Of a stretch of DNA of 64,000 nt, positions 1 to 7,389 are shown piece after piece. Position 1 is the stretch's first letter, and the number at the start of each line of letters is the position of its first letter. A program made the position numbers and the translations under genes. This DNA is from Hymenobacter rubripertinctus (GTDB lineage Bacteria; Bacteroidota; Bacteroidia; Cytophagales; Hymenobacteraceae). The DNA is taken from the NCBI RefSeq assembly GCF_003583925.1, contig NZ_QYCN01000003.1, forward strand, positions 186,069 to 250,068, in the 5' to 3' direction. The notes below the pieces were generated by a model. That model was not told where the DNA came from, ran no database searches, and worked only from the letters and a program-made list of their open reading frames with translations.

Positions 1-313
1 AGGCGAAGCCCACAATAAAGGCCGATACGCCCGCCGCGCCCACCAGGCTGCCCACGATGCCCGAAAAGCCCAGCACGTTCAGGGCCACCAGCAGCGCAAT
101 CAGGCCCAGCACCCACTGGCTGATGCGAGTCAGGAAATCGGCCAGCAGCGGGTCGGCGGAGCGGCGGTGCAGGCGGCGGCCCAGCAGGCGGCTGAGGTGG
201 TTGGCAATGCCCAGCCCCACGGCCAGCAGCACCAGGGCCAGCACCAGTTTGGGCAACACAAACAGCAACTGCTGCCAGTAAGCAGTCAGCACGCGGTGTA
301 AATCGGCAATCAT
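1..313 (-). CDS. MscS-family mechanosensitive channel, N-terminal part (cut by window edge)
   Basis: Reading leftward from an ATG at 313 gives about 104 residues that run off the window. Two or three hydrophobic segments are visible, and the last stretch has the Gly/Ala-rich pore-helix pattern of MscS (GAAGVSAFIVGFA near the window edge). Members of this family are inner-membrane channels that open under membrane tension and release solutes during hypo-osmotic shock. The N-terminus is short, as in the small MscS subtype. The cytoplasmic beta domain lies outside the window, so family assignment rests on the pore helix and the membrane segments only. Confidence 0.85.
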   Translation of the reverse strand, partial: MIADLHRVLTAYWQQLLFVLPKLVLALVLLAVGLGIANHLSRLLGRRLHRRSADPLLADFLTRISQWVLGLIALLVALNVLGFSGIVGSLVGAAGVSAFIVGFA

Positions 314-474
314 GGAGGGCAGTAGTTAAAGGTAAGGCGGAGTCTGCGGCGTTTTTCCGCCCGCAACCGCGCCGGGCCAGGTCAGGCCCAGGGGCCAACG
401 CAAAGCCCCGTCGGCGAACTGCCAGCGGGGCCAGAAGGAGGGCTATACGCGAAACCAGACGCCTGGGGTTGGGT

Positions 475-867
475 TCAGGTCCTGGCCGGGCGGTTCAGCC
501 AGCGCCAGAAAAGCAGGCCGCCCAGGGCGTAGGCCCCCACGTCGAGCCAGTCGGCGGTGGCGCGGGCATCGAAACGGGGCAGCAGGCCTTCGAACCAAAC
601 GGCAACGACTAGCCAGGCGCTGAAAATCCAGGAAGCCGGCAGCACGAAGGCCGGCTGGCGGAAGTAGAGCCGCCGCAGCGCCCACAATGCCAGCGTGAGC
701 AGCAGGGGCAGGGTCAGCAGGTCGGTCAGGTGGTGGCGCACCAGCTCCGGCAGCGGCGGCCAGTGCACGGACCGTGCCCCCGCGTGCCGGTACAGCGCCA
801 GCCCCCCGTAGGTGGCCGCGCCGAGCAGGAAAAGCGGGTGGCGCAGCTCGGCCGGCAAACGCCTCAT
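475..867 (-). CDS. small multi-pass membrane protein of unknown function
   Basis: A 130-residue protein with about four hydrophobic segments (roughly residues 10-25, 47-65, 75-95 and 108-122). Its ATG overlaps the stop codon of the upstream zinc-ribbon gene in an ATGA arrangement, so the two are very likely translated together. A longer reading frame continues upstream to 1137, but that part is only the shadow of the zinc-ribbon gene in another frame; the translation becomes a plausible membrane protein only from MRRLPAEL onward. I do not recognise a characterised family. Confidence 0.65.
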   Translation of the reverse strand: MRRLPAELRHPLFLLGAATYGGLALYRHAGARSVHWPPLPELVRHHLTDLLTLPLLLTLALWALRRLYFRQPAFVLPASWIFSAWLVVAVWFEGLLPRFDARATADWLDVGAYALGGLLFWRWLNRPART

Positions 868-1181
868 GCGGCCACCACCGTCACGAGCCAGACCAGAAAG
901 GCTATGATGGCGGCAAACGCCAGCTGCCCACCCCGGATGAGGTGCTTGAAAAACCGCGTTGCCGGGCCGTCGTCGGGCTTTATTTCGATGAGTAGCACGG
1001 GGGCCAGGGGCGCATCGGCCTGCTGCTGGCGCTGCTGGTCGCTGGCGGCCCGGCGGACTTCCAGCACCTGCCCGCAGTGTTGGCACCGGTCGGTGGGGCG
1101 CTGCTCCCACTCGGTCCAGAGGCCGCAGTGCGGGCACTTTTTAGTGGCGGCGAAGGGGGTGTCGGAATCAGGCATGGGCAT
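864..1181 (-). CDS. zinc-ribbon protein with C-terminal membrane anchor
   Basis: A 105-residue protein with two CxxC knuckles near the N-terminus (CPHC at about residue 17 and CQHC at about residue 34), which would bind one zinc ion, then a Gln/Ala-rich linker and one C-terminal transmembrane helix (about residues 85-104). This is a tail-anchored arrangement with the zinc ribbon in the cytoplasm. The function is unknown. It overlaps the downstream membrane-protein gene by 4 bases, which suggests the two products act together. Confidence 0.7.
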   Translation of the reverse strand: MPMPDSDTPFAATKKCPHCGLWTEWEQRPTDRCQHCGQVLEVRRAASDQQRQQQADAPLAPVLLIEIKPDDGPATRFFKHLIRGGQLAFAAIIAFLVWLVTVVAA

Positions 1182-1202
1182 GTAATGTGAAAAATGTGAT
1201 GG

Positions 1203-1363
1203 AATATGGTGGGATGTGAAGGAACGTCATGCTGAGCGAAGGCGGAGCCGGAGTCGAAGCATCTCTACCGCTTCGTTGTAACGCTATTGACTAGTCAGAG
1301 GTAGAGATGCTTCGACTGCGCTCAGCATGACGTTTCTTCACATTCCTCACATTCCACCATAGT
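1203..1363. repeat. large palindromic intergenic element
   Basis: An imperfect inverted repeat. The left arm (from about 1203) reads GGAACGTCATGCTGAGCG and later GTCGAAGCATCTCTACC; the right arm (1307-1363) is the reverse complement with few changes. The centre is an unrelated stretch around 1277-1306. It lies between the zinc-ribbon gene and the 3' end of the cytosine deaminase gene and has no coding potential. Confidence 0.85.
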
Positions 1364-1379
1364 TCTCCCATTAGAAAAA

Positions 1380-1814
1380 TTACAGCTCCATAATGTCTTC
1401 GTTCCAGAGCTCGGGCTCTTCTTCGATGAAGCTTTCCATCATGCGCACGCACTCGTCGAGGTCGAGAATTTCGACTTCCACGCCGTGGCTTTCCAGGAAG
1501 GCTTTCGACTCGCCGAAGGTGCGGGCCTCACCCACCACGACTTTCGGGATTTTGAACTGCACGATGGTGCCGGCGCACATAAAGCAGGGCATCAGGGTGG
1601 TGTAGAGCACGGTGTCGCGGTAGGTGCGCTGGCGGCCGGCGTTCATCAGGGCGTCCATTTCGCCGTGCTTGATGGCGTTGCCCTCCTGCACGCGCTTGTT
1701 GCGGCCGCGGCTCACGAGCTTGCCGTCGCGCACGAGCACCGAGCCGATCGGAATACCGCCTTCCTGGCGGCCCTGGCGCGCCTCATCAATGGCGGCCTGC
1801 ATGAATTCGTCCAT
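1380..1814 (-). CDS. cytosine deaminase, fungal (Fcy1) type nucleoside deaminase
   Basis: A 144-residue zinc deaminase. It has the HGE motif (about residues 50-52: His zinc ligand and catalytic Glu) and PCFMC (about 76-80: two Cys zinc ligands). Unlike most bacterial TadA-like proteins, its C-terminal half (PKVVVGE, then a Cys followed by a ...FIEEEPELWNEDI-like end) follows yeast cytosine deaminase closely from memory, including the acidic tail that closes over the substrate. The likely reaction is cytosine to uracil plus ammonia, for pyrimidine salvage. It is monocistronic, with palindromic elements on both sides. Guanine deaminase is an alternative, but the HGE (not HAE) and tail favour cytosine. 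Confidence 0.85.
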   Translation of the reverse strand: MDEFMQAAIDEARQGRQEGGIPIGSVLVRDGKLVSRGRNKRVQEGNAIKHGEMDALMNAGRQRTYRDTVLYTTLMPCFMCAGTIVQFKIPKVVVGEARTFGESKAFLESHGVEVEILDLDECVRMMESFIEEEPELWNEDIMEL

Positions 1815-1862
1815 AGTATTCGGGGGGGAAAGAAGTTGAAAAATTGAGAAGTTAGCAGACCT

Positions 1863-1949
1863 GTCATTCCGACGAAGGAGGAATCTGGGTCAATCTGCCG
1901 GGCAAAGTTGCGAATGATTTACCCCAGATTCCTCCTTCGTCGGAATGAC
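1863..1949. repeat. palindromic element, GTCATTCCGA family
   Basis: The arms 1863-1890 and 1921-1949 are near-perfect reverse complements (GTCATTCCGACGAAGGAGGA on the left), with a 30-bp centre. It sits just past the stop of the AddB-like gene, where it could fold as a 3' hairpin in its mRNA. Related elements with the same GTCATTCC ends occur at 7344, 27520 and 59318. Confidence 0.9.
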
Positions 1950-1956
1950 CGGTTTA

Positions 1957-4900
1957 TTACCGCGCGCAAATGCCCCGATAGGCGCAGTACTGGCACTTAT
2001 CGAGGTCGTCGGTTTTGCGGATGGGCTCGGCGGGGTCGAGGATGCGGCGCACCAGCTGGCCCAGCAGTTCCTCACTGTGCTGGATGAAATCCTGGCCGTC
2101 GGCGGTCAGGAAGCTCATATCAGCCGACATGGGGCCGGCGGGCAGGTTGCGCAGGGAAATGATGGCCGCGTCGGCGGCGGGGCGGCCCTGCTGGGTTAGC
2201 AGGAAGCGGTAGAGCCAGAGCTGGCGCACCTTGTCGGCCGAAGGAGTGGCGTCGGTGAGCAGGCGCTGCACGGCCTCGGCGGGGGCTTCGCCTTTCTTCC
2301 ACAGCTTTAGCTCGTGGGCCTGCACGAGGCCCGTTTTGTAGTCCACTACCCGCAACTCGCCGTTGGGCAGCTGATCCACGCGGTCGGCGAGGCCGAACAG
2401 GCTCACGGGCAGCTTCTCGCCGTCGGGCAGGGGCACGTACACGGTGGCCTGGAGCGGTTCCTCCAGACTTTGCACGCGCAGGGGCAGGGCGTCTGCCTGC
2501 TCGGGCAGGCTCTCAAAATAGCGGCGGACCAGCTGGCTGGCTACCTGGCCGAGCACGTGGTTGAGGCCTTCGTCGGCGCGGGCGTGGCGGCCGGCTTCCT
2601 CCTTGCGCAATGCCTGGGCCACCATAATCGGGGCCTGGGCCACGAGGCCCGGAATATCGGCGGCCGTGAGGGCCGGGGCCTGGGGCGTCTGCTGCTGCGA
2701 AAACGGCGTCAGCAGCTCTTCCAGGGCCTCGTGCACCACCGTCCCGAACCCGTCGGGGCCGAGGGCTTCCTCCACTTCCTCGTTCTCCTTGAAGAGGGCA
2801 ATCCGCTGGAAATAGAAACGCAGCGAGCAGCTCAGGTACTGGTTGAGAGCGGTGGGCGAAAGGCCTTTTTTGAGTAGCTCCCGCAGCGCCAGCAGCATGC
2901 CGGCGTCTTTTTCGAGGACGAGGTCGGTGGCTTCTTTTGAGCTATTAGCTGTTAGCTGTTGGCTGTTAGCTTCATTGAACGAAGAGCTATCAGCTAACAG
3001 CTCCAAGCTGTCAGCTGAGGAAGATACGGTCAAATCCAGCAGTTCCAACGCGGGGTTCTGGAGGGCCAGGTCGTTTTCGAGTTGGAGTAAAAAGCGGCTT
3101 CGCTCGCCGGTGCGGGTGCCCTCGGCCCCGGGCAGAATGTGGAGCAGATCGACTTGGCGCGCGCGCTGGAGCAGGCGCCAGAACTGGTGGGCGGTGGCGG
3201 CTTCGTGGTCGGCGTAGGTGGGCAGGCCAAAAGTGGTGAGCACGTCGTAGGGGAACAGGGAGCTGTGGCGCTTGGGGGCCGGCAGCACGTTCTCGTTGCA
3301 GCTCAGAATGATAACGTGGTCGAAGTCCAGGGCCCGGGTTTCGAGCAGGCCCATCACCTGCACGTCGGCAATGGGCTCCCCGCTGAAGGGCAGGCGGGTG
3401 CTCTTCATCTGCTCATACAGAAACCGTCGGAACGAGCGCACCGACAGGCGCTGCTCCCGGCAATCGAACACCGAGTCGAGGCGCTTGACCAGCGTGAAGA
3501 ACAGGTAGAGGTACTCGGCTTCGATGGCCGAATGCTGGTCCTGGTAGGCCTTTTTGAGCAGGTCGATGAGCGTGTAGCAGGCCCGGATGATGTCGTCGCA
3601 GTTGTCCCAGGTGGCAAACAGGGCGTGCAGCAGCTCGTGGCCGCCGCCCATTTCCACCAGCTCCTCAGCCGTGAGCAGCACCGCGTGGCGCTTAATAATG
3701 GTGCGGCACACCCTATCGAGCAGGCCGTGGCCGGTGGGGTCGGGCTGCTGGTTGAGCCAGCCCTGGTAGCGGCGCAGAAACGGGTGCTGGAGCAGCTTGC
3801 TCACGGCCAGGTGGTGGTAGCGGGGCACGCCGTAGCCGGTTTCCTGGGAACCCTCGCGCACGCCGGTCAAATGCACTTCAAACAGCAGATCCACGAGGTT
3901 GAACAGGGGCGTGCTCTGGAAGTTGAGGCCCATGGTCACGTTGTACTCAGGCACCTCGCGCGGGGGCAGGCCGTGGAGCACGGGCAGCAGCAGCGTTTCG
4001 TCGGGCAGCACCACGGCCACCTTGGCGTGGGGGTTGGCTTGGCGCGAGGCGGCCAGCAGCTGGCCGGCTACCTTGCCCTGCATGGAGGCGTTGGCCACGC
4101 CCACCAGCCGCACGGTGCGCGGGAGTTGGCGCAGCAGCTCGGCCGGCCCCCCGAAGTTCTCCCAAGGCAAATCCAGCACCTCCTGGTAGCGGCGCAGGTG
4201 CTGGCCGGCGCGGTTGGGCGAGCCGCCTTCCAGGTAGAACGCGTCGCCATCAAAATACACTTCGGCCCGGCCCGCCTTGCGCAGCCGCCGGATCAGCCGC
4301 TCCTCGGCCTTGGAGAGGAAGCCCAGGCCCACGAACACGTGGCGGGCCAGTTCCTCGCCGGTTTCCAGCCGCTCGCGCACCCGGCGCTGGGCCAGGCGGT
4401 AGGCCAGACCGGGGTAGGCGAGGCGGTCCTGGCGCATGCGCTTTTGCAGGCGGCGGTACACTTTCTCCAGGTCGTCCCAGAAGCGGAAGTAGGCCGTGGT
4501 GGTGGTCTGGGGCTGGAATTCGGCCCCCAGGTCCCAGCGCTCCAAAGCCTTGGCCTGGCTCAGGTACTCGAACACCTTGCGGGGCGAGGCCAGGTTCTGG
4601 TCGAGGCTGGAGAAGTCCTGGAGCAGCAGCGCCGACCAGCCCACGAACTGGTCGAATTCGAGCTGGGGGTCGATGTCGCGCAGGATTTCAAACAGCAGCA
4701 GCTGCAAGGCAATGGGCTCCTCCACCTGCACGCCGGCCAGCTCCACCATGTAGTCTTCCATGGCCGCCACCCGGGGGCTCCACACCGCCTGCCCGGCCTC
4801 GGCGGCCAGGCTCAGCTCGTTCTGCAAGTACACCACCGCCCGCCGCGTGGGCACCACCACCACCAAATCCGACAGCTCGCCGGTGGGGCCGTACTGGGCC

Positions 4901-5013
4901 ACCAGCTCCCGGGCAATGCGCGCCAGAAAGGGCGTGGCATCGGGCAGGGGCACGGCGGGCGGCAGGGGCGGAGCGGCGGCGAACAGGGGGAGGTCGGAGT
5001 GGGAAGCGGGCAT
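1957..5013 (-). CDS. addB: AddB-like PD-(D/E)XK exonuclease subunit
   Basis: A 1018-residue protein of the AddB/RexB class. The N-terminal two thirds is a helicase-like fold without a GxxGKT loop (it begins VVVVPTRRA at about residue 51). The C-terminal third is a RecB-type nuclease with DYKTG at about residue 890. Four Cys flank the nuclease: one in YLSCSLRFY (about 729) and three in the terminal CQYCAYRGIC; this is the known AddB iron-sulfur staple. With the AddA-like gene at 7390-10890 it should form the double-strand-break resection enzyme that loads RecA. Odd feature: residues about 662-692 (nt 2935-3025) are encoded by AGCTAACAGC-type repeat DNA. Confidence 0.85.
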   Translation of the reverse strand: MPASHSDLPLFAAAPPLPPAVPLPDATPFLARIARELVAQYGPTGELSDLVVVVPTRRAVVYLQNELSLAAEAGQAVWSPRVAAMEDYMVELAGVQVEEPIALQLLLFEILRDIDPQLEFDQFVGWSALLLQDFSSLDQNLASPRKVFEYLSQAKALERWDLGAEFQPQTTTTAYFRFWDDLEKVYRRLQKRMRQDRLAYPGLAYRLAQRRVRERLETGEELARHVFVGLGFLSKAEERLIRRLRKAGRAEVYFDGDAFYLEGGSPNRAGQHLRRYQEVLDLPWENFGGPAELLRQLPRTVRLVGVANASMQGKVAGQLLAASRQANPHAKVAVVLPDETLLLPVLHGLPPREVPEYNVTMGLNFQSTPLFNLVDLLFEVHLTGVREGSQETGYGVPRYHHLAVSKLLQHPFLRRYQGWLNQQPDPTGHGLLDRVCRTIIKRHAVLLTAEELVEMGGGHELLHALFATWDNCDDIIRACYTLIDLLKKAYQDQHSAIEAEYLYLFFTLVKRLDSVFDCREQRLSVRSFRRFLYEQMKSTRLPFSGEPIADVQVMGLLETRALDFDHVIILSCNENVLPAPKRHSSLFPYDVLTTFGLPTYADHEAATAHQFWRLLQRARQVDLLHILPGAEGTRTGERSRFLLQLENDLALQNPALELLDLTVSSSADSLELLADSSSFNEANSQQLTANSSKEATDLVLEKDAGMLLALRELLKKGLSPTALNQYLSCSLRFYFQRIALFKENEEVEEALGPDGFGTVVHEALEELLTPFSQQQTPQAPALTAADIPGLVAQAPIMVAQALRKEEAGRHARADEGLNHVLGQVASQLVRRYFESLPEQADALPLRVQSLEEPLQATVYVPLPDGEKLPVSLFGLADRVDQLPNGELRVVDYKTGLVQAHELKLWKKGEAPAEAVQRLLTDATPSADKVRQLWLYRFLLTQQGRPAADAAIISLRNLPAGPMSADMSFLTADGQDFIQHSEELLGQLVRRILDPAEPIRKTDDLDKCQYCAYRGICAR
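2938..3018. repeat. AGCTAACAGC repeats inside the addB reading frame
   Basis: On the plus strand this stretch is made of AGCTGTTAGCTGTTGGCTG-like units followed by their inverse (GAGCTATCAGCTAACAGC). It stays in frame and codes for a Ser/Asn/Leu-rich linker (about residues 662-692) just ahead of the nuclease part of the AddB-like protein. Its low-complexity composition differs sharply from the surrounding coding sequence. Confidence 0.85.
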
Positions 5014-5039
5014 GCGCGGCGGGTCAGGAATTCTACTGA

Positions 5040-5054
5040 AAGGTACAGTACCTT
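5040..5054. promoter_or_regulatory. palindrome over the probable addB promoter
   Basis: The perfect palindrome AAGGTACAGTACCTT lies 27 bp upstream of the addB start. Read on the minus strand it contains TACCTTTC, close to the TAnnTTTG -7 box. A palindrome overlapping the -7 box could be a repressor site; this is inference. Confidence 0.4.
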
Positions 5055-5097
5055 TCGCTCAGAAACCGGCTTCTGCTCGCAGAAAAACCCAAGTTTC

Positions 5098-5223
5098 GCA
5101 GCACGACGTAGGGGCGGGGCTTGCCCCCGCCCGCCATTGCACGGTAGCGTTGAACGCTGAATGAAGGCCGCGCGCTTCGTTTCAGCGGCGGGCGGGGACA
5201 AGCCCCGCCCCTACGTCGTGCTG
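5098..5223. repeat. palindromic element with GC-rich arms
   Basis: The arms 5098-5135 (GCAGCACGACGTAGGGGCGG start) and 5187-5223 are almost perfect reverse complements. The centre contains a different short sequence. The element fills the divergent gap between addB and the membrane-anchored unknown at 5267, with no coding potential of its own. Confidence 0.9.
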
Positions 5224-5266
5224 CGCAACCTGAGTTAATAAGGACTCTTTTGATTCGCCTAACCGC

Positions 5267-5947
5267 ATGCCATTCACCGTTCAACAAATCATTATTCCGC
5301 CGCCGCCACCACCCACAGTTTCTTGGTGGGAGGACGCACGCAGCTTGGTATTGCTGGCGCTGCTAGCCATACCGGTTGTGATTCTAGGAGTAGGGGCTTT
5401 ACTGGTACTGGGAATTGGTTACGGCCTGTGGCAGGCTGGTGCGAAAATTACTCTGAGTATCCGGAAACTGTTTGGCTATCAGCCGCCCCCAGAGCTGCCC
5501 CCCGTTCCGCCAGAGCCCACGGTTTTATTCCAGGGGGCGCAACTGCAATTAGTGGCTGCCGACCAGGACTGGGATGTGGAAGGGCCAGAGTTTGGAGCGT
5601 GGCTGGAGCAGTGGGGTTATTTGGAAGAAGAAGAAATAGTCCCCAGCCTTTACCGCCTGCAAACAAAACCCGAGGTTCCCGGCCTGCACGGGCAGCTCGT
5701 GAGCGACTTGTGTCGCGAATGGCCCGAGGGCATTTTCCTGCAACTCGTGGAGTCCCGCCCCGGCCAGATACCGGCGGCCACTACCTGGCTGGTATACCTG
5801 GATTTTACCACCCTACAATGGGAGCGGCTGACTGAAACGGCAGACTATTACCTGCTGCCCAACGCGGCGGGGGCGGAGCACGGCCTGTTTGAAGGCCTCA
5901 GCCTAACGCAGGGCCGGCTGGAGCTGCGGGTGCAAATGCCCGGCTAG
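5267..5947 (+). CDS. membrane-anchored protein of unknown function
   Basis: A 226-residue protein. It starts with a short N-terminal segment containing a run of six prolines, then a long hydrophobic segment (about residues 27-60) and a soluble C-terminal domain of about 150 residues rich in Glu and Trp. I do not recognise the soluble domain. The 3' end overlaps the end of the convergent MFS gene by 4 bp. Base composition is slightly less G+C-rich than its neighbours. Confidence 0.6.
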   Translation: MPFTVQQIIIPPPPPPTVSWWEDARSLVLLALLAIPVVILGVGALLVLGIGYGLWQAGAKITLSIRKLFGYQPPPELPPVPPEPTVLFQGAQLQLVAADQDWDVEGPEFGAWLEQWGYLEEEEIVPSLYRLQTKPEVPGLHGQLVSDLCREWPEGIFLQLVESRPGQIPAATTWLVYLDFTTLQWERLTETADYYLLPNAAGAEHGLFEGLSLTQGRLELRVQMPG

Positions 5948-7221
5948 TGGCCCAGCTCCATCACGGGTTCGGCGGCCTCGGCGGTAGCCGCCGGGGCTAC
6001 GTAGCGGGCCAGGGAGCGGGCGGCCAGGCCCAGGCTGATGAGCGTGAGCAGGGCGGCCAGCAGGAAGGGCGCGCCGGGGAAGTACACCGGCGCGCCGGGA
6101 CTGGTGTAGAAGGAGAACAGGCTGGTCATGAGCACTGGCCCCACAATGGACGTGAGGCTCATCAGGCTGGTGAGGGCACCTTGCAACTCACCCTGCTCAT
6201 CGGCGGGCACCTGGCCCGAAATAATGCCCTGCAAGGCCGGGCCGGCAATGCCGCCCAGGCAGTAGGGCACCAGAAAGGCGAACATCATCCAGCCCTTGCT
6301 GGCAAACGCGAACAGCACGAACCCCACCGCGTAGAGCAGCATGCCCAGGTACACCGAGCGTTGCGGGCCTAGGGCCGGGTTGATGCGCCGGATGAGCACG
6401 CCCTGCACCAGGGCCACCAGCAGGCCCACCGTCGCCAGGGAGTAGCCCACCCATTTCTCGGTCCAGCTGAATTTCTCCATCACGTAGTACGACCACGTGC
6501 TCTGGGTGGCGTGAGCGGCCACGTAAATGAAGAGCAGCGAGGCCACCAGCCCCAGAATAACGGGGTAGCGGGCCAGCAGCTTAAGGCTGCCCACGGGGTT
6601 GGCCCGCTTCCAGGAAAACGGCCGCCGCCGCGCCAGGGGCAACGATTCGGGCAGCACGAAGTAGCCGTACACCACGTTGAGCAGCGTGAGGCCCGCGGCG
6701 GCCAGAAACGGCAGCTGGTGGCTGTATTCGCCCAGCACCCCGCCCAGCAGCGGCCCCATAATGAAGCCCAGCCCGAAGGCGGCCCCGATCAGCCCGAAGT
6801 TCTGGGCCCGTTCCTCGGGCTTCGACACGTCGGCGATGTAGGCCGAGGCGGTGGTGATGCTGGCCCCGGTGATGCCCGCAATCAGCCGGCCCACGAACAG
6901 CCAGCCGATAGTGGGGGCGAAGGCCAGAAACAGGTAATCGAGGCCAAAGCCGAGCAGGGACGTGAGCAGCACGGGGCGGCGGCCGTAGCGGTCGGAGAGG
7001 TTGCCCAGCACCGGCGAAAACAGGAACTGCATCACGGCGAAGGCAAACACCAGCCAGCCGCCCACCTTGGCCGCCTCGCTCACAGTGCCCCCATTCAGGT
7101 GCTGAATCAGCTTGGGAATGACGGGGATGATGATACCGATGCCCGTGACATCCAGCAGCAGGGTGATAAAGATGAAGGTGAGGGCCGAGCGGGGAGCGGT
7201 TGGAGTAGCGGTGGGTTCCAT
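5944..7221 (-). CDS. MFS exporter of the Tet/TCR drug:H+ antiporter type
   Basis: A 425-residue inner-membrane transporter with about twelve hydrophobic segments. The loop between helices 2 and 3 carries the MFS motif A ([14 protein letters not shown], about residues 75-88), and helix 5 has the GxxxGPLLGG motif C of the proton antiporters (about 155-163). The closest class I recognise is the TetA(class A-H)-like group, which in Bacteroidota is usually a generic exporter rather than proven tetracycline resistance. The substrate cannot be told from sequence. A TACCTTTG box (7244-7251 on the minus strand) lies about 25 bp upstream of the ATG. Confidence 0.85.
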   Translation of the reverse strand: MEPTATPTAPRSALTFIFITLLLDVTGIGIIIPVIPKLIQHLNGGTVSEAAKVGGWLVFAFAVMQFLFSPVLGNLSDRYGRRPVLLTSLLGFGLDYLFLAFAPTIGWLFVGRLIAGITGASITTASAYIADVSKPEERAQNFGLIGAAFGLGFIMGPLLGGVLGEYSHQLPFLAAAGLTLLNVVYGYFVLPESLPLARRRPFSWKRANPVGSLKLLARYPVILGLVASLLFIYVAAHATQSTWSYYVMEKFSWTEKWVGYSLATVGLLVALVQGVLIRRINPALGPQRSVYLGMLLYAVGFVLFAFASKGWMMFAFLVPYCLGGIAGPALQGIISGQVPADEQGELQGALTSLMSLTSIVGPVLMTSLFSFYTSPGAPVYFPGAPFLLAALLTLISLGLAARSLARYVAPAATAEAAEPVMELGH

Positions 7222-7243
7222 GAAGGCAGTGAAGGCAGGGCCG

Positions 7244-7251
7244 CAAAGGTA
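7244..7251 (-). promoter_or_regulatory. -7 box TACCTTTG of the MFS exporter gene
   Basis: An exact match to the Bacteroidota -7 consensus TAnnTTTG, placed 22 bp upstream of the ATG at 7221. No clear -33 TTG is seen. Confidence 0.6.
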
Positions 7252-7343
7252 GGCGGTTTCGGGGGGCTTGGGAGCAGCTGATTGAAAGGGTCCGCCGACG
7301 AACAGAGCGCCTTACAGGATAGAGAACCGCATAAAGGCAAACA

Positions 7344-7378
7344 GAACGTCATTCCGAGCGGAGCCAGGAATGACGTTC
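7344..7378. repeat. short palindrome, GTCATTCC family
   Basis: The 12-bp arms GAACGTCATTCC and GGAATGACGTTC flank an 11-bp loop. It lies just beyond the stop of the AddA-like gene (7390) and looks like a minimal copy of the larger GTCATTCCGA elements. Confidence 0.85.
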
Positions 7379-7389
7379 CTTTCTATACC

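Noticed and set aside
3139..5160. 673-codon open frame on the plus strand
   Set aside because: Antisense to addB, with no domain pattern.
5944..7221. Calling the MFS protein a tetracycline-resistance gene
   Set aside because: The family resemblance is clear, but the substrate cannot be read from sequence and many relatives are not resistance genes.
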